A DNA stretch of 39,250 nt from Thiopontia sp964344785 (lineage in GTDB: Bacteria > Pseudomonadota > Gammaproteobacteria > GCF-002020875). The position numbers and the translations under genes are program-made. The first letter of the stretch is position 1; every line of letters begins with the position of its first letter. The stretch is taken from the NCBI GenBank assembly GCA_964344785.1, contig CAYFOR010000015.1:1-39250 (forward strand), written 5' to 3'. Below are positions 26,725-34,552 of the stretch, piece by piece. A model generated the notes under the pieces. The model was given only the letters and a program-made list of their open reading frames with translations. It was not told the DNA's origin and did not search any database.

Positions 26725-28201
26725 ATTTCCTCATTTTCTCGACCAGTGTAGTTCTGCGAACATTCAGCAGCTTGGCGGCCTGGGCCACGACACCATCACA
26801 CTCGATCAGTGCCTGCCGTATCAGGTCCTCTTCCAGTGCAGAGAGGTAACGCTTCAGATCAAGGCCGTCAGAAGGAAGGATCGGCTCCTGTTCGAAGGTA
26901 TTCACAGCAGTCTCATCAAACAGCTTCTCCTCTTCTTCAGCGGCAGGCTGAGGCAGATCGGGAAGATCCGGTATCTCCATTCCTTCGGGATAGTAGCGCT
27001 CCGGCAGATCCACCGCCTCCACCTCCTCATTTGGATAGAGAATCCCCAGACGTTCGACCAGATTGTGAAGTTCACGCACATTCCCGGGCCACGGATATTG
27101 AGAGAGTGCATAGATCGCACTGGGCATCAAGCGGGCGATCGGTCGCCCCTCTTTCTGCAGACGCTGGGCAATCGCCTCCAGCAGCAGTGGAATATCCCCG
27201 TTGCGTTCTCGCAACGGCGGTAATTCGATCGGGAAAACATTGAGGCGATAGAACAGATCCTCCCGGAATTTGCCCTCCTTGATATTATCCTCCAGGTCAC
27301 GGTGGGTTGCCGCCATCACCCGCACATTACACTCGATGCTCTTCACTCCACCGACCCGCTCAAAGATGCGCTCCTGCAGCACCCGCAACAGTTTGACTTG
27401 CATCGGCAGGCTCATATCCCCAATTTCATCCAGAAAGATGGTCCCCTCTTCAGCTAGCTCAAAACGCCCTTTACGGGAAGTGACGGCACCGGTAAATGAC
27501 CCTTTTTCATGCCCAAACAGTTCACTCTCCAGCAGGTCACCAGGGATCGCCCCGCAGTTGATCGGCACAAACGGTTTATTCTTGCGCAATGAATGGCTGT
27601 GCAGACTCTGGGCAACCACCTCTTTACCGGTACCGGATTCACCGAGAATCAATACATTGGCATCGGAGTCCGCCACTTGAGCCATCAGTTGTCGAACACG
27701 ATTCATCGACTCGCTTTTTCCAATCATCTCCGGAAAGAGTCCACTGACATCTCTACGGTGACCGCGACTCCGGCGCCGCTTGTTGTAGGTGGCGGCCTGC
27801 TCCAGTTGCGAAATGAGCTGCTGTTGGCGGATCGGCAGAGAGAGCGTACCAAGCACGCCTTCTGTCACGCCATGCTCCAGCAGTACCTCTTCCCCTTCAC
27901 TCAACAAAAACAGCAGCGGGGTCGAGCCGTCAATCTGGCGTAGCTGTTCAACAGCACTGGAGCAATTCTGTATACCGCACTCGCCCACAAAGATCAGCGC
28001 AAGCGTCCTTTCCTGACGAATCAGTGGTTCGGCTGCCTCAATGTTCGGTGCCCACTCCAGCTCCCCCCACTCGATAAACCCGAGAATGGAGCGAAGGCTC
28101 TCCGCCCTTGACTCCTGCTGATCAATCAATAGTGCATAACTGGATGTATTCGAGCCATCCTGATCCAATCCATCCCTCATCATTTCCAACAAAACTCCCA
28201 C
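26699..28201 (-). CDS. fleQ: Master flagellar regulator FleQ/FlrA
   Basis: About 500 aa. The N-terminal ~120 residues form a FleQ-type degenerate receiver (LLIDQQESRAESLRSILG) without the phospho-acceptor Asp (LIFVGECG). The AAA+ domain has GESGTGKE, GSFTGAVTSRKG and IFLDEIGDM; the C-terminal Fis HTH reads VVAQAAKLLNVRRTTLVEKM. It starts the flagellar cascade by activating sigma-54 promoters, and in Pseudomonas FleQ also senses c-di-GMP. The start is uncertain: the GTG at 28201, a TTG four codons on with GGGAG upstream, or ATGs at codons 7-8. It overlaps fleS by 26 bases. Confidence 0.94.
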   Translation of the reverse strand: MGVLLEMMRDGLDQDGSNTSSYALLIDQQESRAESLRSILGFIEWGELEWAPNIEAAEPLIRQERTLALIFVGECGIQNCSSAVEQLRQIDGSTPLLFLLSEGEEVLLEHGVTEGVLGTLSLPIRQQQLISQLEQAATYNKRRRSRGHRRDVSGLFPEMIGKSESMNRVRQLMAQVADSDANVLILGESGTGKEVVAQSLHSHSLRKNKPFVPINCGAIPGDLLESELFGHEKGSFTGAVTSRKGRFELAEEGTIFLDEIGDMSLPMQVKLLRVLQERIFERVGGVKSIECNVRVMAATHRDLEDNIKEGKFREDLFYRLNVFPIELPPLRERNGDIPLLLEAIAQRLQKEGRPIARLMPSAIYALSQYPWPGNVRELHNLVERLGILYPNEEVEAVDLPERYYPEGMEIPDLPDLPQPAAEEEEKLFDETAVNTFEQEPILPSDGLDLKRYLSALEEDLIRQALIECDGVVAQAAKLLNVRRTTLVEKMRKYDLSRSEA

Positions 28202-28216
28202 ATCTTCTGGAACCCC

Positions 28217-28229
28217 TACTAATTTAGTA
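28217..28229. promoter_or_regulatory. TACTAA-T-TTAGTA palindrome near the fleQ start
   Basis: Perfect 6-bp arms around one base, 15 bases upstream of the first fleQ start codon. Its place just before the start could allow repressor binding or block translation. No known binding site matches with certainty. Confidence 0.3.
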
Positions 28230-28246
28230 ATTCTTCAGCACTATGT

Positions 28247-28281
28247 TGTAACGGCTCAGGCTGTACCTGAAAATCGTTACA
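28247..28281. repeat. Nested hairpin between flgA and fleQ
   Basis: Outer arms TGTAACG (28247-28253) and CGTTACA (28275-28281) enclose inner arms TCAGG/CCTGA around CTGTA. It begins directly at the flgA stop codon. There is no T-run on either strand, so it is not a standard terminator; it may attenuate read-through from flgA or be a regulatory RNA or operator structure in the fleQ leader. Confidence 0.4.
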
Positions 28282-29058
28282 TTATTGATCAACGACCACC
28301 TGGGCTGGAGCAGTCACCAGCCCTTCCACCACCTTACCTGAAGAACTATTCTTGACCCGTATCCGGCTATCACGGTGACCATTCTCCATGGCCACCCCTT
28401 TCATCTGTACCCGTAGCGGTCCACTTCGTATCAGAATTGAGACCCGATCCCCCTTGTTGATCAGATTGGGCACATACACCAACCTGGGGGTCAATACGGT
28501 ATCCGCTTGTATCATCTTCTTGGCCAAATACCCTTCCAACTGCGCAATGTCTTCAAAATATCCATGACGCAGCCGGGAAAGATCACGCGCCTCATAACTG
28601 ATGTGTGATGGTTCTATCCTCTCTCCTTCCATCAGCGTGGTTGTGGCAACAGCTACTTTTTTTACCTGGTACACCTTTGCACTGACGTAGACTCTCCATG
28701 GATTTTCACCAGTACAACGCACCTCTGTAACCACCTTCCCACTGCGTCGGCGATTGCGCTGATAATCGATTGAGAGTGGTGCCTGACACCTCTTCAGGAA
28801 GATACGTGAGTCAAGCGGATAGACATTGATCATCACACCATCCTCAGCCAGGTCCTGCTGAAGAAAACGCTCTACCTGGCCCAGGATATCAGTCAAAGGA
28901 TGACGATCCTTTGACTCAGCGGCAGCCACATTCCCGGCAGCAGCCAGAGTAGTCAGCAGCAGCCACACCATATACGGATGATGTGATCTCCTCCAGAAAC
29001 GATCTTTTATTGTCAACAAGTTACAAAGTCGCATATCTGGAAGGCGATGATATAACAA
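28282..29058 (-). CDS. flgA: P-ring chaperone FlgA
   Basis: Up to 258 aa. A signal-type segment (MVWLLLTTLAAAGNVAAAES) begins at residue 30, so a start at residue 9 (29034) or nearer the hydrophobic core is more likely than the first ATG; the Shine-Dalgarno does not decide. The mature protein has the SAF domain and FlgA C-terminal part (VATTTLMEGERIEPSHIS, NLINKGDRVSILIRSG, VRVKN-type strand). It escorts FlgI for P-ring assembly in the periplasm. It is divergent from flgM, as in Pseudomonas-type genomes, and upstream of fleQ on the same strand. Confidence 0.9.
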   Translation of the reverse strand: MLYHRLPDMRLCNLLTIKDRFWRRSHHPYMVWLLLTTLAAAGNVAAAESKDRHPLTDILGQVERFLQQDLAEDGVMINVYPLDSRIFLKRCQAPLSIDYQRNRRRSGKVVTEVRCTGENPWRVYVSAKVYQVKKVAVATTTLMEGERIEPSHISYEARDLSRLRHGYFEDIAQLEGYLAKKMIQADTVLTPRLVYVPNLINKGDRVSILIRSGPLRVQMKGVAMENGHRDSRIRVKNSSSGKVVEGLVTAPAQVVVDQ

Positions 29059-29110
29059 AATGAAAAAGCAGGTTATTGAATTTCACACCAACACACCGCT
29101 TCCAAGGACC

Positions 29111-29259
29111 TGTCATGAAATGACTTGCATATCTTGCTTGTCCTTTCGCTCGCTTTCCTTGTTGCGATAAGGGTTACATAGCCCGGCTATGCACCACCTT
29201 GCCACGCCTCGAAAGCGAACAAAATTACGGCGCAATATGCGCAAGTCATTGTCATGACA
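29111..29259. repeat. Imperfect 149-bp palindromic element (MITE- or REP-like)
   Basis: The outer ends are inverted copies: TGTCATGA..AATGACTTGC on the left matches the complement of GCAAGTCATTGTCATGACA on the right. Inside lies a second pair (TTCGCTCGCTTTC against GAAAGCGAAC) and a central CATAGCC-C-GGCTATG at 29177-29191. The whole can fold as a long hairpin. It has no open frame of note. It looks like a dispersed non-autonomous element sitting in the flgA-flgM gap; only one copy is in this window. Confidence 0.65.
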
Positions 29260-29343
29260 AGCCCTAAGAGATGGAAAAGCATGCCATTTTCACTGCACCC
29301 ACGAACAAATCAATTTTTTTTCGAAATTTTTTCCATTTTTTTC

Positions 29344-29370
29344 TAAAGGTGTTATATCTTCTGCCGCTAA
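29344..29370 (+). promoter_or_regulatory. Sigma-28 (FliA) promoter of flgM
   Basis: TAAA, exactly 15 bases, then GCCGCTAA, matching TAAA-N15-GCCGATAA with one mismatch. It lies ~115 bases before the flgM start. FliA-driven flgM is the usual feedback on the anti-sigma factor. Confidence 0.85.
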
Positions 29371-29485
29371 CAATAATGAATAAATGTAACTATTGTATTT
29401 TTAGCAGTTTTTTGGGTTATAGCATTTTGAGCTGCCATTCAAAATGTGTTTCCATCATTCTGCAGAACAGAAGAGAGGTTTAGTC

Positions 29486-29827
29486 ATGGCCATTGATATT
29501 AATAGCGTGACCCATAGTCGGCCCTCACAGGTTTCCAGTGAGAACCGCCAGCCGAATGTTGGTCGCACTGAGGTGAGTGCTCAGCAACAGAGCGAGAGTG
29601 GCAAGAACACAGCTACTGAAACCGTCAGCATGACTGATGCTGCGGTTAACCTGAAAAAGGTCAGCAAGGAGCTTGCCAGACTGCCGGTTGTCGAGTCCAA
29701 GCGCGTGGAAGAGATCAAGAAAGCAATCGAGAACGGAGACTTTGAAATTGATTCCGTCGTCGTTGCCGACAAGCTGATCGGCATGGAGAAGTTGCTCAAC
29801 TCTCAGGAAAGGCCAAGCGGCCACTAG
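29486..29827 (+). CDS. flgM: Anti-sigma-28 factor FlgM
   Basis: 113 aa from the ATG at 29486 (GAGAGG upstream; an earlier in-frame start at 29444 would add a non-homologous leader). N-terminal half is disordered Ser/Gln-rich; the C-terminal half has the FliA-binding helices (VNLKKVSKELARLPVVESKR, then EEIKKAIENGDFEIDSVVVA and a KLIGMEKLL end). FlgM holds FliA inactive until it is exported through the finished hook. Confidence 0.93.
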   Translation: MAIDINSVTHSRPSQVSSENRQPNVGRTEVSAQQQSESGKNTATETVSMTDAAVNLKKVSKELARLPVVESKRVEEIKKAIENGDFEIDSVVVADKLIGMEKLLNSQERPSGH

Positions 29828-29914
29828 CCATTAATATGGCTGTTGACTGGTTCTCACTACTCCATCAATATGAAAATATTGACGGAGTATTAGCCGTGGA
29901 GGCCCGGTTCCATC

Positions 29915-30403
29915 ATGCATGACATGACCCTTGAGTCCCAGATTGCAGGACTCATTACCCAGCAACTGATCAATGCCAAAGAACTGCTCACCCTGCTTGA
30001 ACAGGAACAGCAGGCTCTGGTTGACGGGGAGTCGGAAGCGCTCATGACGATCCTCTCCGAAAAGGAGAAGCAGGCACGGCAGATGGCGGCTGTTCAAAAC
30101 CAGCTCACCACTCTGGCTCAGTCGCATAACTACACAGACCCTGAAAACGGGCTTGTTGATTTCATCAAAAACAGTGATACCAGCGGCAACCTTTTTCCCG
30201 AGTGGTCAGCACTCTTGAACATTGCCGAATCCTGTCGTCGACTCAATGAGGCAAACGGTGCCACTGTCAACCTCAAAAAACGGTTCAACGATAACGCCCT
30301 AGCAATTCTGCGCGGACAGATCGGAGGCGGCAATGCGACCACGTATTCAAAGGCCGGGGTTTCCTCCGGGGCAAAGGGGTCACATATTCTGCACAAGGCT
30401 TAA
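29915..30403 (+). CDS. flgN: Flagellar export chaperone FlgN
   Basis: 162 aa, helical throughout. It has FlgN features (LLTLLEQEQQALVDGESEAL, then EKEKQARQMAAVQNQLTTLA) and a Gly/Ser/Ala-rich end. FlgN brings FlgK and FlgL to the export gate. It is 87 bases after flgM and probably shares its transcript. The ATG at 29915 has GGAGG somewhat far upstream; the next ATG three codons on is an alternative. Confidence 0.9.
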   Translation: MHDMTLESQIAGLITQQLINAKELLTLLEQEQQALVDGESEALMTILSEKEKQARQMAAVQNQLTTLAQSHNYTDPENGLVDFIKNSDTSGNLFPEWSALLNIAESCRRLNEANGATVNLKKRFNDNALAILRGQIGGGNATTYSKAGVSSGAKGSHILHKA

Positions 30404-30584
30404 CGTAATCAGCACCACGCCTCTGCAATGCAATATGATTAATCCTACTTGCGCCCAAAAGGTATCAAGATAAACTACATGTTTATTCTTTAAACTCAAC
30501 AGCCCCCATAAAACAGAGCATCATTGAGTTGCCTCCGGCCAACCTGATCCCCGTTATCATACCAACCAACAAGCAATAACCGAC

Positions 30585-31511
30585 ATGACTGCAAGCTTCC
30601 TGAAGAATATTGACGAAAGAACCCAGCTCGCTGGCTCCAACCGGCTGGAGCTCCTGCTCTTTACCTTAAACGGAGGGCAACAGTTCGGAATCAATGTTTT
30701 CAAGGTAAAAGAGGTCCTTCACACCCCACACATTACCGAGGTTTCAAAAACCCACCCTTCAATGATCGGGATGATCGACCAGAGAGGGCAGACCATCCCC
30801 ATCCTTGACCTCAGTACCGCGATCGACCGCCGTCCAGTTGAAAACCTGGAAAGCAGCAATACGATCATCACAGAGTTCAATGAATCCATTCAGGGGTTTG
30901 TAGTCGAGTCGGTTGATCGCATCATACATATGGACTGGGAGAAGATCCTTCCTCCCCCAAGTGCCGCCGGCAGTGGTCACCACCTGACCGCTGTCACCAA
31001 GGTTGATGACCACCTGGTACAGATTCTCGATGTCGAGCAGATTCTGGCCGAAATCATCCCGCCACCCGAATATGCCGGTGAACATGGCATCGCACCCCAC
31101 CGTGAGGACGGAATGCCATACCATATCCTTCTGGTAGATGACTCCAAGATTGCCCGCAAGCAGGCCTCTTCAACCTTGAAACGGCTCGGAATCCGTTATA
31201 CGGAAGCAGTCAATGGGCGCGAGGCACTCAACCTGCTGGAAGGCTGGTCTGCCTCTGGTGAACTGGCACGCAATCCGCTTGCAATGGTCATTACCGATAT
31301 CGAGATGCCGGAGCTGGATGGATACACCCTGACCAGAAAGATTCGCGAGAATCCGGCAATGAGTGATATTTTTGTTTTGATGCACACATCACTCAGCGGA
31401 CAGTTCAGTGAAACCATGGGGGTCAAGGTAGGTGCCAATCAGCTCATTCCGAAGTGGCAGCCCGAAAAGCTGGCAAATGCCGTACTGACACGTATAGCCG
31501 AACTCTCCTAG
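30585..31511 (+). CDS. cheV: Chemotaxis coupling protein CheV
   Basis: 308 aa. A CheW domain (~15-165: LELLLFTLNGGQQFGINVFK, VKEVLHTPHITEV, PILDLSTAI) is fused to a CheY-type receiver (~180-305) with an acidic pair (VDDS) and phospho-acceptor Asp238 (VITDIEMPELDG). It couples receptors to CheA and can buffer phosphate. The neighbourhood flgA/flgM/flgN/cheV matches Pseudomonas-type genomes, but the cheR and flgB genes that usually follow are absent here. No clear sigma-54 or sigma-28 promoter was found in the 181-base upstream gap. Confidence 0.94.
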   Translation: MTASFLKNIDERTQLAGSNRLELLLFTLNGGQQFGINVFKVKEVLHTPHITEVSKTHPSMIGMIDQRGQTIPILDLSTAIDRRPVENLESSNTIITEFNESIQGFVVESVDRIIHMDWEKILPPPSAAGSGHHLTAVTKVDDHLVQILDVEQILAEIIPPPEYAGEHGIAPHREDGMPYHILLVDDSKIARKQASSTLKRLGIRYTEAVNGREALNLLEGWSASGELARNPLAMVITDIEMPELDGYTLTRKIRENPAMSDIFVLMHTSLSGQFSETMGVKVGANQLIPKWQPEKLANAVLTRIAELS

Positions 31512-31531
31512 ACCAGCTATCGCCAATTCAT

Positions 31532-31547
31532 GCCACTATCGAGTGGC
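31532..31547 (+). terminator. Hairpin between convergent cheV and cheY-like genes
   Basis: GCCACT-ATCG-AGTGGC is a perfect 6-bp stem with a tetraloop, 21 bases after cheV. The following sequence has only scattered Ts, so termination efficiency is uncertain; it is also readable from the opposite strand. Confidence 0.4.
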
Positions 31548-31626
31548 TTCGTATTGGAATAATATAAGGGCAGCCGCTACCTACAACCCAAACAGCCTGC
31601 TGCAATAGATAACCGTCTTATTGAAA

Positions 31627-31986
31627 CTACAATACCCGGCTCATTGTGGCCAACAGCTTCTCCGGGCTAAATGGTTTAACAATCCAGCCTGTCGCACCAG
31701 CCTCTTTTCCCTGACGTTTTTTATCATCTGATGACTCAGTAGTGAGACAGAGAATAGGGGTGAATTTGAAATTAGGCAGCTTTCTCAGTTCAGTAATGAG
31801 TTGCAAACCATCCATATTAGGCATATTGATATCTGTAATCACCAGATCGAAGTCCTGACCCTTTGCAATACCCAGTGCCTCCACCCCATCCGACGCCTCC
31901 AATACCTGATGCCCTGCCCCTTTCAGGGTAAACGAGACCATCTGCCGCAGTGAAGGCGAATCGTCAACCGCCAGTATCTTTGTCAT
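31627..31986 (-). CDS. Single-domain CheY-like response regulator
   Basis: 119 aa, a receiver domain alone. It has the acidic pair (AVDDSPSLRQM), phospho-acceptor Asp52 (VITDINMPNMDG), the switch Thr (CLTTESSDD) and the conserved Lys (IVKPF). The sequence is closer to CheY paralogues of the PilG or Che2 type than to the enteric motor-binding CheY, but this needs a tree. It converges on cheV, has no kinase gene beside it, and lies 96 bases downstream of the LpoA-like gene on the same strand. Confidence 0.9.
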   Translation of the reverse strand: MTKILAVDDSPSLRQMVSFTLKGAGHQVLEASDGVEALGIAKGQDFDLVITDINMPNMDGLQLITELRKLPNFKFTPILCLTTESSDDKKRQGKEAGATGWIVKPFSPEKLLATMSRVL

Positions 31987-32082
31987 TGCACAATGCCCTT
32001 AGTCATCACGAAAAACCATAAAAATTATGATAACAGGAATATATCGTCATGTAACCACGACTGTCAAAGCCTTAAATCAATA

Positions 32083-33189
32083 TTATTCACTGAAATCAAC
32101 ATTATTCACTGAATTCACTGATTCTGGACAGAATTTGATTACCCGTTTCCCCTTTCTGTTTTCAACAAAACAGGGCAAACGATTCAACTCCCCCCGCTCC
32201 AATGAATATCGGCCCGCTGCACCGAAGTATCCCTCACTTTGCAACGTTCCATTCAATAACCCCTTTCGCAATATTACCACGAAGTCGCGCCCCACGTTTT
32301 CAATTTCCAACAACATATCATCAATCTCAAACCCGGAATAGGATCGCTCCAGTATTGCCGGTTGCATTGGATAGAGCACCCCTTCCATATCCTTCTTCAA
32401 ACCCAGCTCCCCAACCGGCGGCATCATGCTATAGACCGGCTCTTCGCGGCTATGGTAGCTCATCAGCGGCCGAATCATTCTCAAACGGGGTTCGTCCGAT
32501 AACGTCAACACAAAATCAAGCTGATCACCACTTTGCCGCAGCATCTGTCGTACCGCTCGATCATAATCGTTATAACGCTCCCCATAATAGCTCGTGGCCA
32601 CCACATTCCCCCCTCTTGTTTCCCACTCCATCACTGCTGTTTCAGCAATCTTTCTGCCCGTATCGGTTTCAGGAAACAGCAGCGCCAGATCATACTGTCC
32701 CTGCTCCCAGCCATATCGCATCAGGCTTTGCAGCCGTTGATACCAGCTCAACGAAAAGGTATAGAGTTGACCACCTGAAACCGGGGGAAGCGCCTTACGC
32801 GTCCCGGGGTAGAGCCAGATCATCTGCTCCGGAAACTGGATTGAGTTGAAGTGCGCCAACTCCTGTTGATGCACCGGTGACAATGGCCCAATCAGCAGAT
32901 CCGGTTCCTGATCCAGCACCTGACCCCACAGCGCCCGGAATGAGAGATCTTCATCTGAAGTATCAACAGGCTGAATCATCAGCTCACACGGCGAGGATTC
33001 AACCGGCAGATTTTCCAAAGCCCCCTCTACCATCCCCCCATAGAAGGCCTGCGCAACATCATTTTGCTCATCATCCACAGGAAGGAGTATCACCACAGAG
33101 AGCGGAGACTGCTCGGGTTCGCACTCCGCAGCTATAGAAAACAGCGGGAATAACAGCAAAAAGCCGAGCAGTCGGCCCGGCTTCATCAT
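32083..33189 (-). CDS. LpoA-like periplasmic substrate-binding-fold protein
   Basis: About 368 aa from the ATG at 33189, chosen because a signal peptide follows directly (MMKPGRLLGFLLLFPLFSIA); the frame extends 30 codons further but that part overlaps the neighbouring gene and looks unlike a secreted leader. The mature protein resembles the C-terminal periplasmic-binding-type fold of LpoA/YraM (VVILLPVDDEQNDVAQAFYG; LLIGPLSPVHQQELAHF; LALLFPETDTGRKIAE). LpoA activates the peptidoglycan synthase PBP1A from the outer membrane. Cys at the mature N-terminus (AAEC) is not a canonical lipobox, and the N-terminal TPR half of LpoA is absent. It is last in the flagellar fliD-fliS-fliT run, 22 bases after the preceding gene. 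Confidence 0.75.
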   Translation of the reverse strand: MMKPGRLLGFLLLFPLFSIAAECEPEQSPLSVVILLPVDDEQNDVAQAFYGGMVEGALENLPVESSPCELMIQPVDTSDEDLSFRALWGQVLDQEPDLLIGPLSPVHQQELAHFNSIQFPEQMIWLYPGTRKALPPVSGGQLYTFSLSWYQRLQSLMRYGWEQGQYDLALLFPETDTGRKIAETAVMEWETRGGNVVATSYYGERYNDYDRAVRQMLRQSGDQLDFVLTLSDEPRLRMIRPLMSYHSREEPVYSMMPPVGELGLKKDMEGVLYPMQPAILERSYSGFEIDDMLLEIENVGRDFVVILRKGLLNGTLQSEGYFGAAGRYSLERGELNRLPCFVENRKGKRVIKFCPESVNSVNNVDFSE

Positions 33190-33211
33190 CGTTGGAAAGT
33201 CACTCTTCGAT

Positions 33212-33709
33212 TCAACTGGTCGCCACCAACCGTATCCGTTGCTCCTGACCAGGCACAGCATGATCACGAGACCAGACACACTCCCCCACTGCCTTGAAAC
33301 GGGCTACCGTCATCGCACCACGATTAGTTCGATTACTGCCCGCAGTCTCTTCCATCTGACTCTTGACCTCTTGATGGGTCATCTGATAGATCTCGACTGG
33401 CTGATAGTCCTCATCCATCAGCACCAGCACCACCAGATCCCAGCTCTGCCCGACACGCAGCTGCCCTACTCTGGGTTTGGACTTCTGCCCTTCAAACAGA
33501 ACGCGCCCCTTGATCTGCACCCGATTGCCCTCATCATCCAGGGCATCGTAGCCGCCACCAGCCTCTACCAGCGTCATTCCGAGCAGCATTGCCACGTCAT
33601 GGCGCGCAATCTCGCCGCTGATCGGCAATGTTTTGCCGGTCATGTGACGATAGTCCGAGGCCAGTTTTCTCGCCTCAGCCATCAACTTGTTATACGAATA
33701 GACGGACAT
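33212..33709 (-). CDS. Unrecognised protein with possible nuclease-like fold
   Basis: 165 aa, no signal or TM. The N-terminal helix region (SGEIARHDVAMLLGMTLVEA) is followed by GGGYDALDDEGNRVQIKGR, which has the spacing of a PD-(D/E)xK nuclease core with a QxK variant (acidic 55-60, then Gln65-Ile66-Lys67), and then a hydrophobic strand (WDLVVLVLMDEDYQPVEIY). I do not know its function. It lies 26 bases after fliT and 22 before the LpoA-like gene, so it is co-transcribed with filament genes. A nuclease-like fold in a flagellar operon may be a binding protein rather than an enzyme. Confidence 0.7.
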   Translation of the reverse strand: MSVYSYNKLMAEARKLASDYRHMTGKTLPISGEIARHDVAMLLGMTLVEAGGGYDALDDEGNRVQIKGRVLFEGQKSKPRVGQLRVGQSWDLVVLVLMDEDYQPVEIYQMTHQEVKSQMEETAGSNRTNRGAMTVARFKAVGECVWSRDHAVPGQEQRIRLVATS

Positions 33710-33735
33710 CGTTCACTCCAGGTTCGTCGCAGAAC

Positions 33736-34032
33736 TCATGCGGCACCATAGGCATTATTCACCTGTTTTGCCTGCTTGACACGCCCCAGATGCCCCATCA
33801 CCTCGGTTCTTGCCTCTTCGGCAAGCGCCTTGATCTTGTTGTCCTGCTGGATAATATGTTCCAGCTCCCGGGTTGCCTGGGGAGGTAGTGAGCCGAGTTG
33901 ATCCGGGGCAAAGTAGCGCATCAGATGCTGACGGCGCTCCTTCTCCATTTCAACCAACCGCTCCCACTCTCCAGTCATCGCCAGATTAAGCATCTGATTG
34001 GTCTGTTCCACAATTTGTTTTAACTGATCCAT
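33736..34032 (-). CDS. fliT: Flagellar export chaperone FliT
   Basis: 98 aa from the ATG at 34032, which follows the fliS stop by five bases; a longer frame to 34143 would overlap fliS and has no homology. Helical, with FliT-type length and position (LKQIVEQTNQMLNLAMTGEW, then LVEMEKERRQHLMRYF). It would act as the chaperone of the cap protein FliD. Confidence 0.8.
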   Translation of the reverse strand: MDQLKQIVEQTNQMLNLAMTGEWERLVEMEKERRQHLMRYFAPDQLGSLPPQATRELEHIIQQDNKIKALAEEARTEVMGHLGRVKQAKQVNNAYGAA

Positions 34033-34037
34033 ACCGA

Positions 34038-34475
34038 TTATCGTGCGGCTGCAGTCTGCTTCAGGTCCTGCTTGCTGGAATAGTGATACTTGGCCGGTAT
34101 CTGATCCCAGGCTTCTTTCACCTGGGCCAACAGACTGGCACACTCATCCAGCATCTCGGTGCTGTTTCTGCTGTTTGCCACCACCAGGCGACGGGTAATA
34201 TAGTCATACAGTGACCAGAGATTTTCCGCCAGTTCACCACCATCGTTCAGATTGAGGCTTGCACGTAGCGAGTCGACAATGGCAATCGTCTGACTGATGA
34301 GCTCCCCTTTCCGGGAGACCTCTTTCCGCTCCATTGCCCCTTTGGCCTTGAAGATTCGACTTAGTGCCCCATCAAACATCATCTGCACCAGACGATGTGG
34401 GCTGGCCTCTGAAATCTGGCTCTGCACGCCAACTTGCTGATACTGATTCAAACCACGCTTAGCACGAATACTCAT
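34038..34475 (-). CDS. fliS: Flagellin chaperone FliS
   Basis: 145 aa with clear FliS features (GLNQYQQVGVQSQISEASPH, RLVQMMFDGALSRI, LRASLNLNDGGELAENLWSL, YDYITRRLVVAN). GGGAGAG stands at Shine-Dalgarno distance from the ATG. It binds the C-terminus of flagellin before export. It follows fliD after 77 bases. Confidence 0.95.
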   Translation of the reverse strand: MSIRAKRGLNQYQQVGVQSQISEASPHRLVQMMFDGALSRIFKAKGAMERKEVSRKGELISQTIAIVDSLRASLNLNDGGELAENLWSLYDYITRRLVVANSRNSTEMLDECASLLAQVKEAWDQIPAKYHYSSKQDLKQTAAAR

Positions 34476-34552
34476 TTACTGTCTCTCCCGCTTATTTGCT
34501 AACTAAATTCCAAAAATCACCTTGATAACTGTTATCTATTCAGCCTGTTTCA

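Noticed and set aside
34524..34536. GATAAC-T-GTTATC hairpin between fliD and fliS
   Set aside because: Short AT-rich palindrome with no T-run in position; likely chance, and fliD-fliS are probably co-transcribed.
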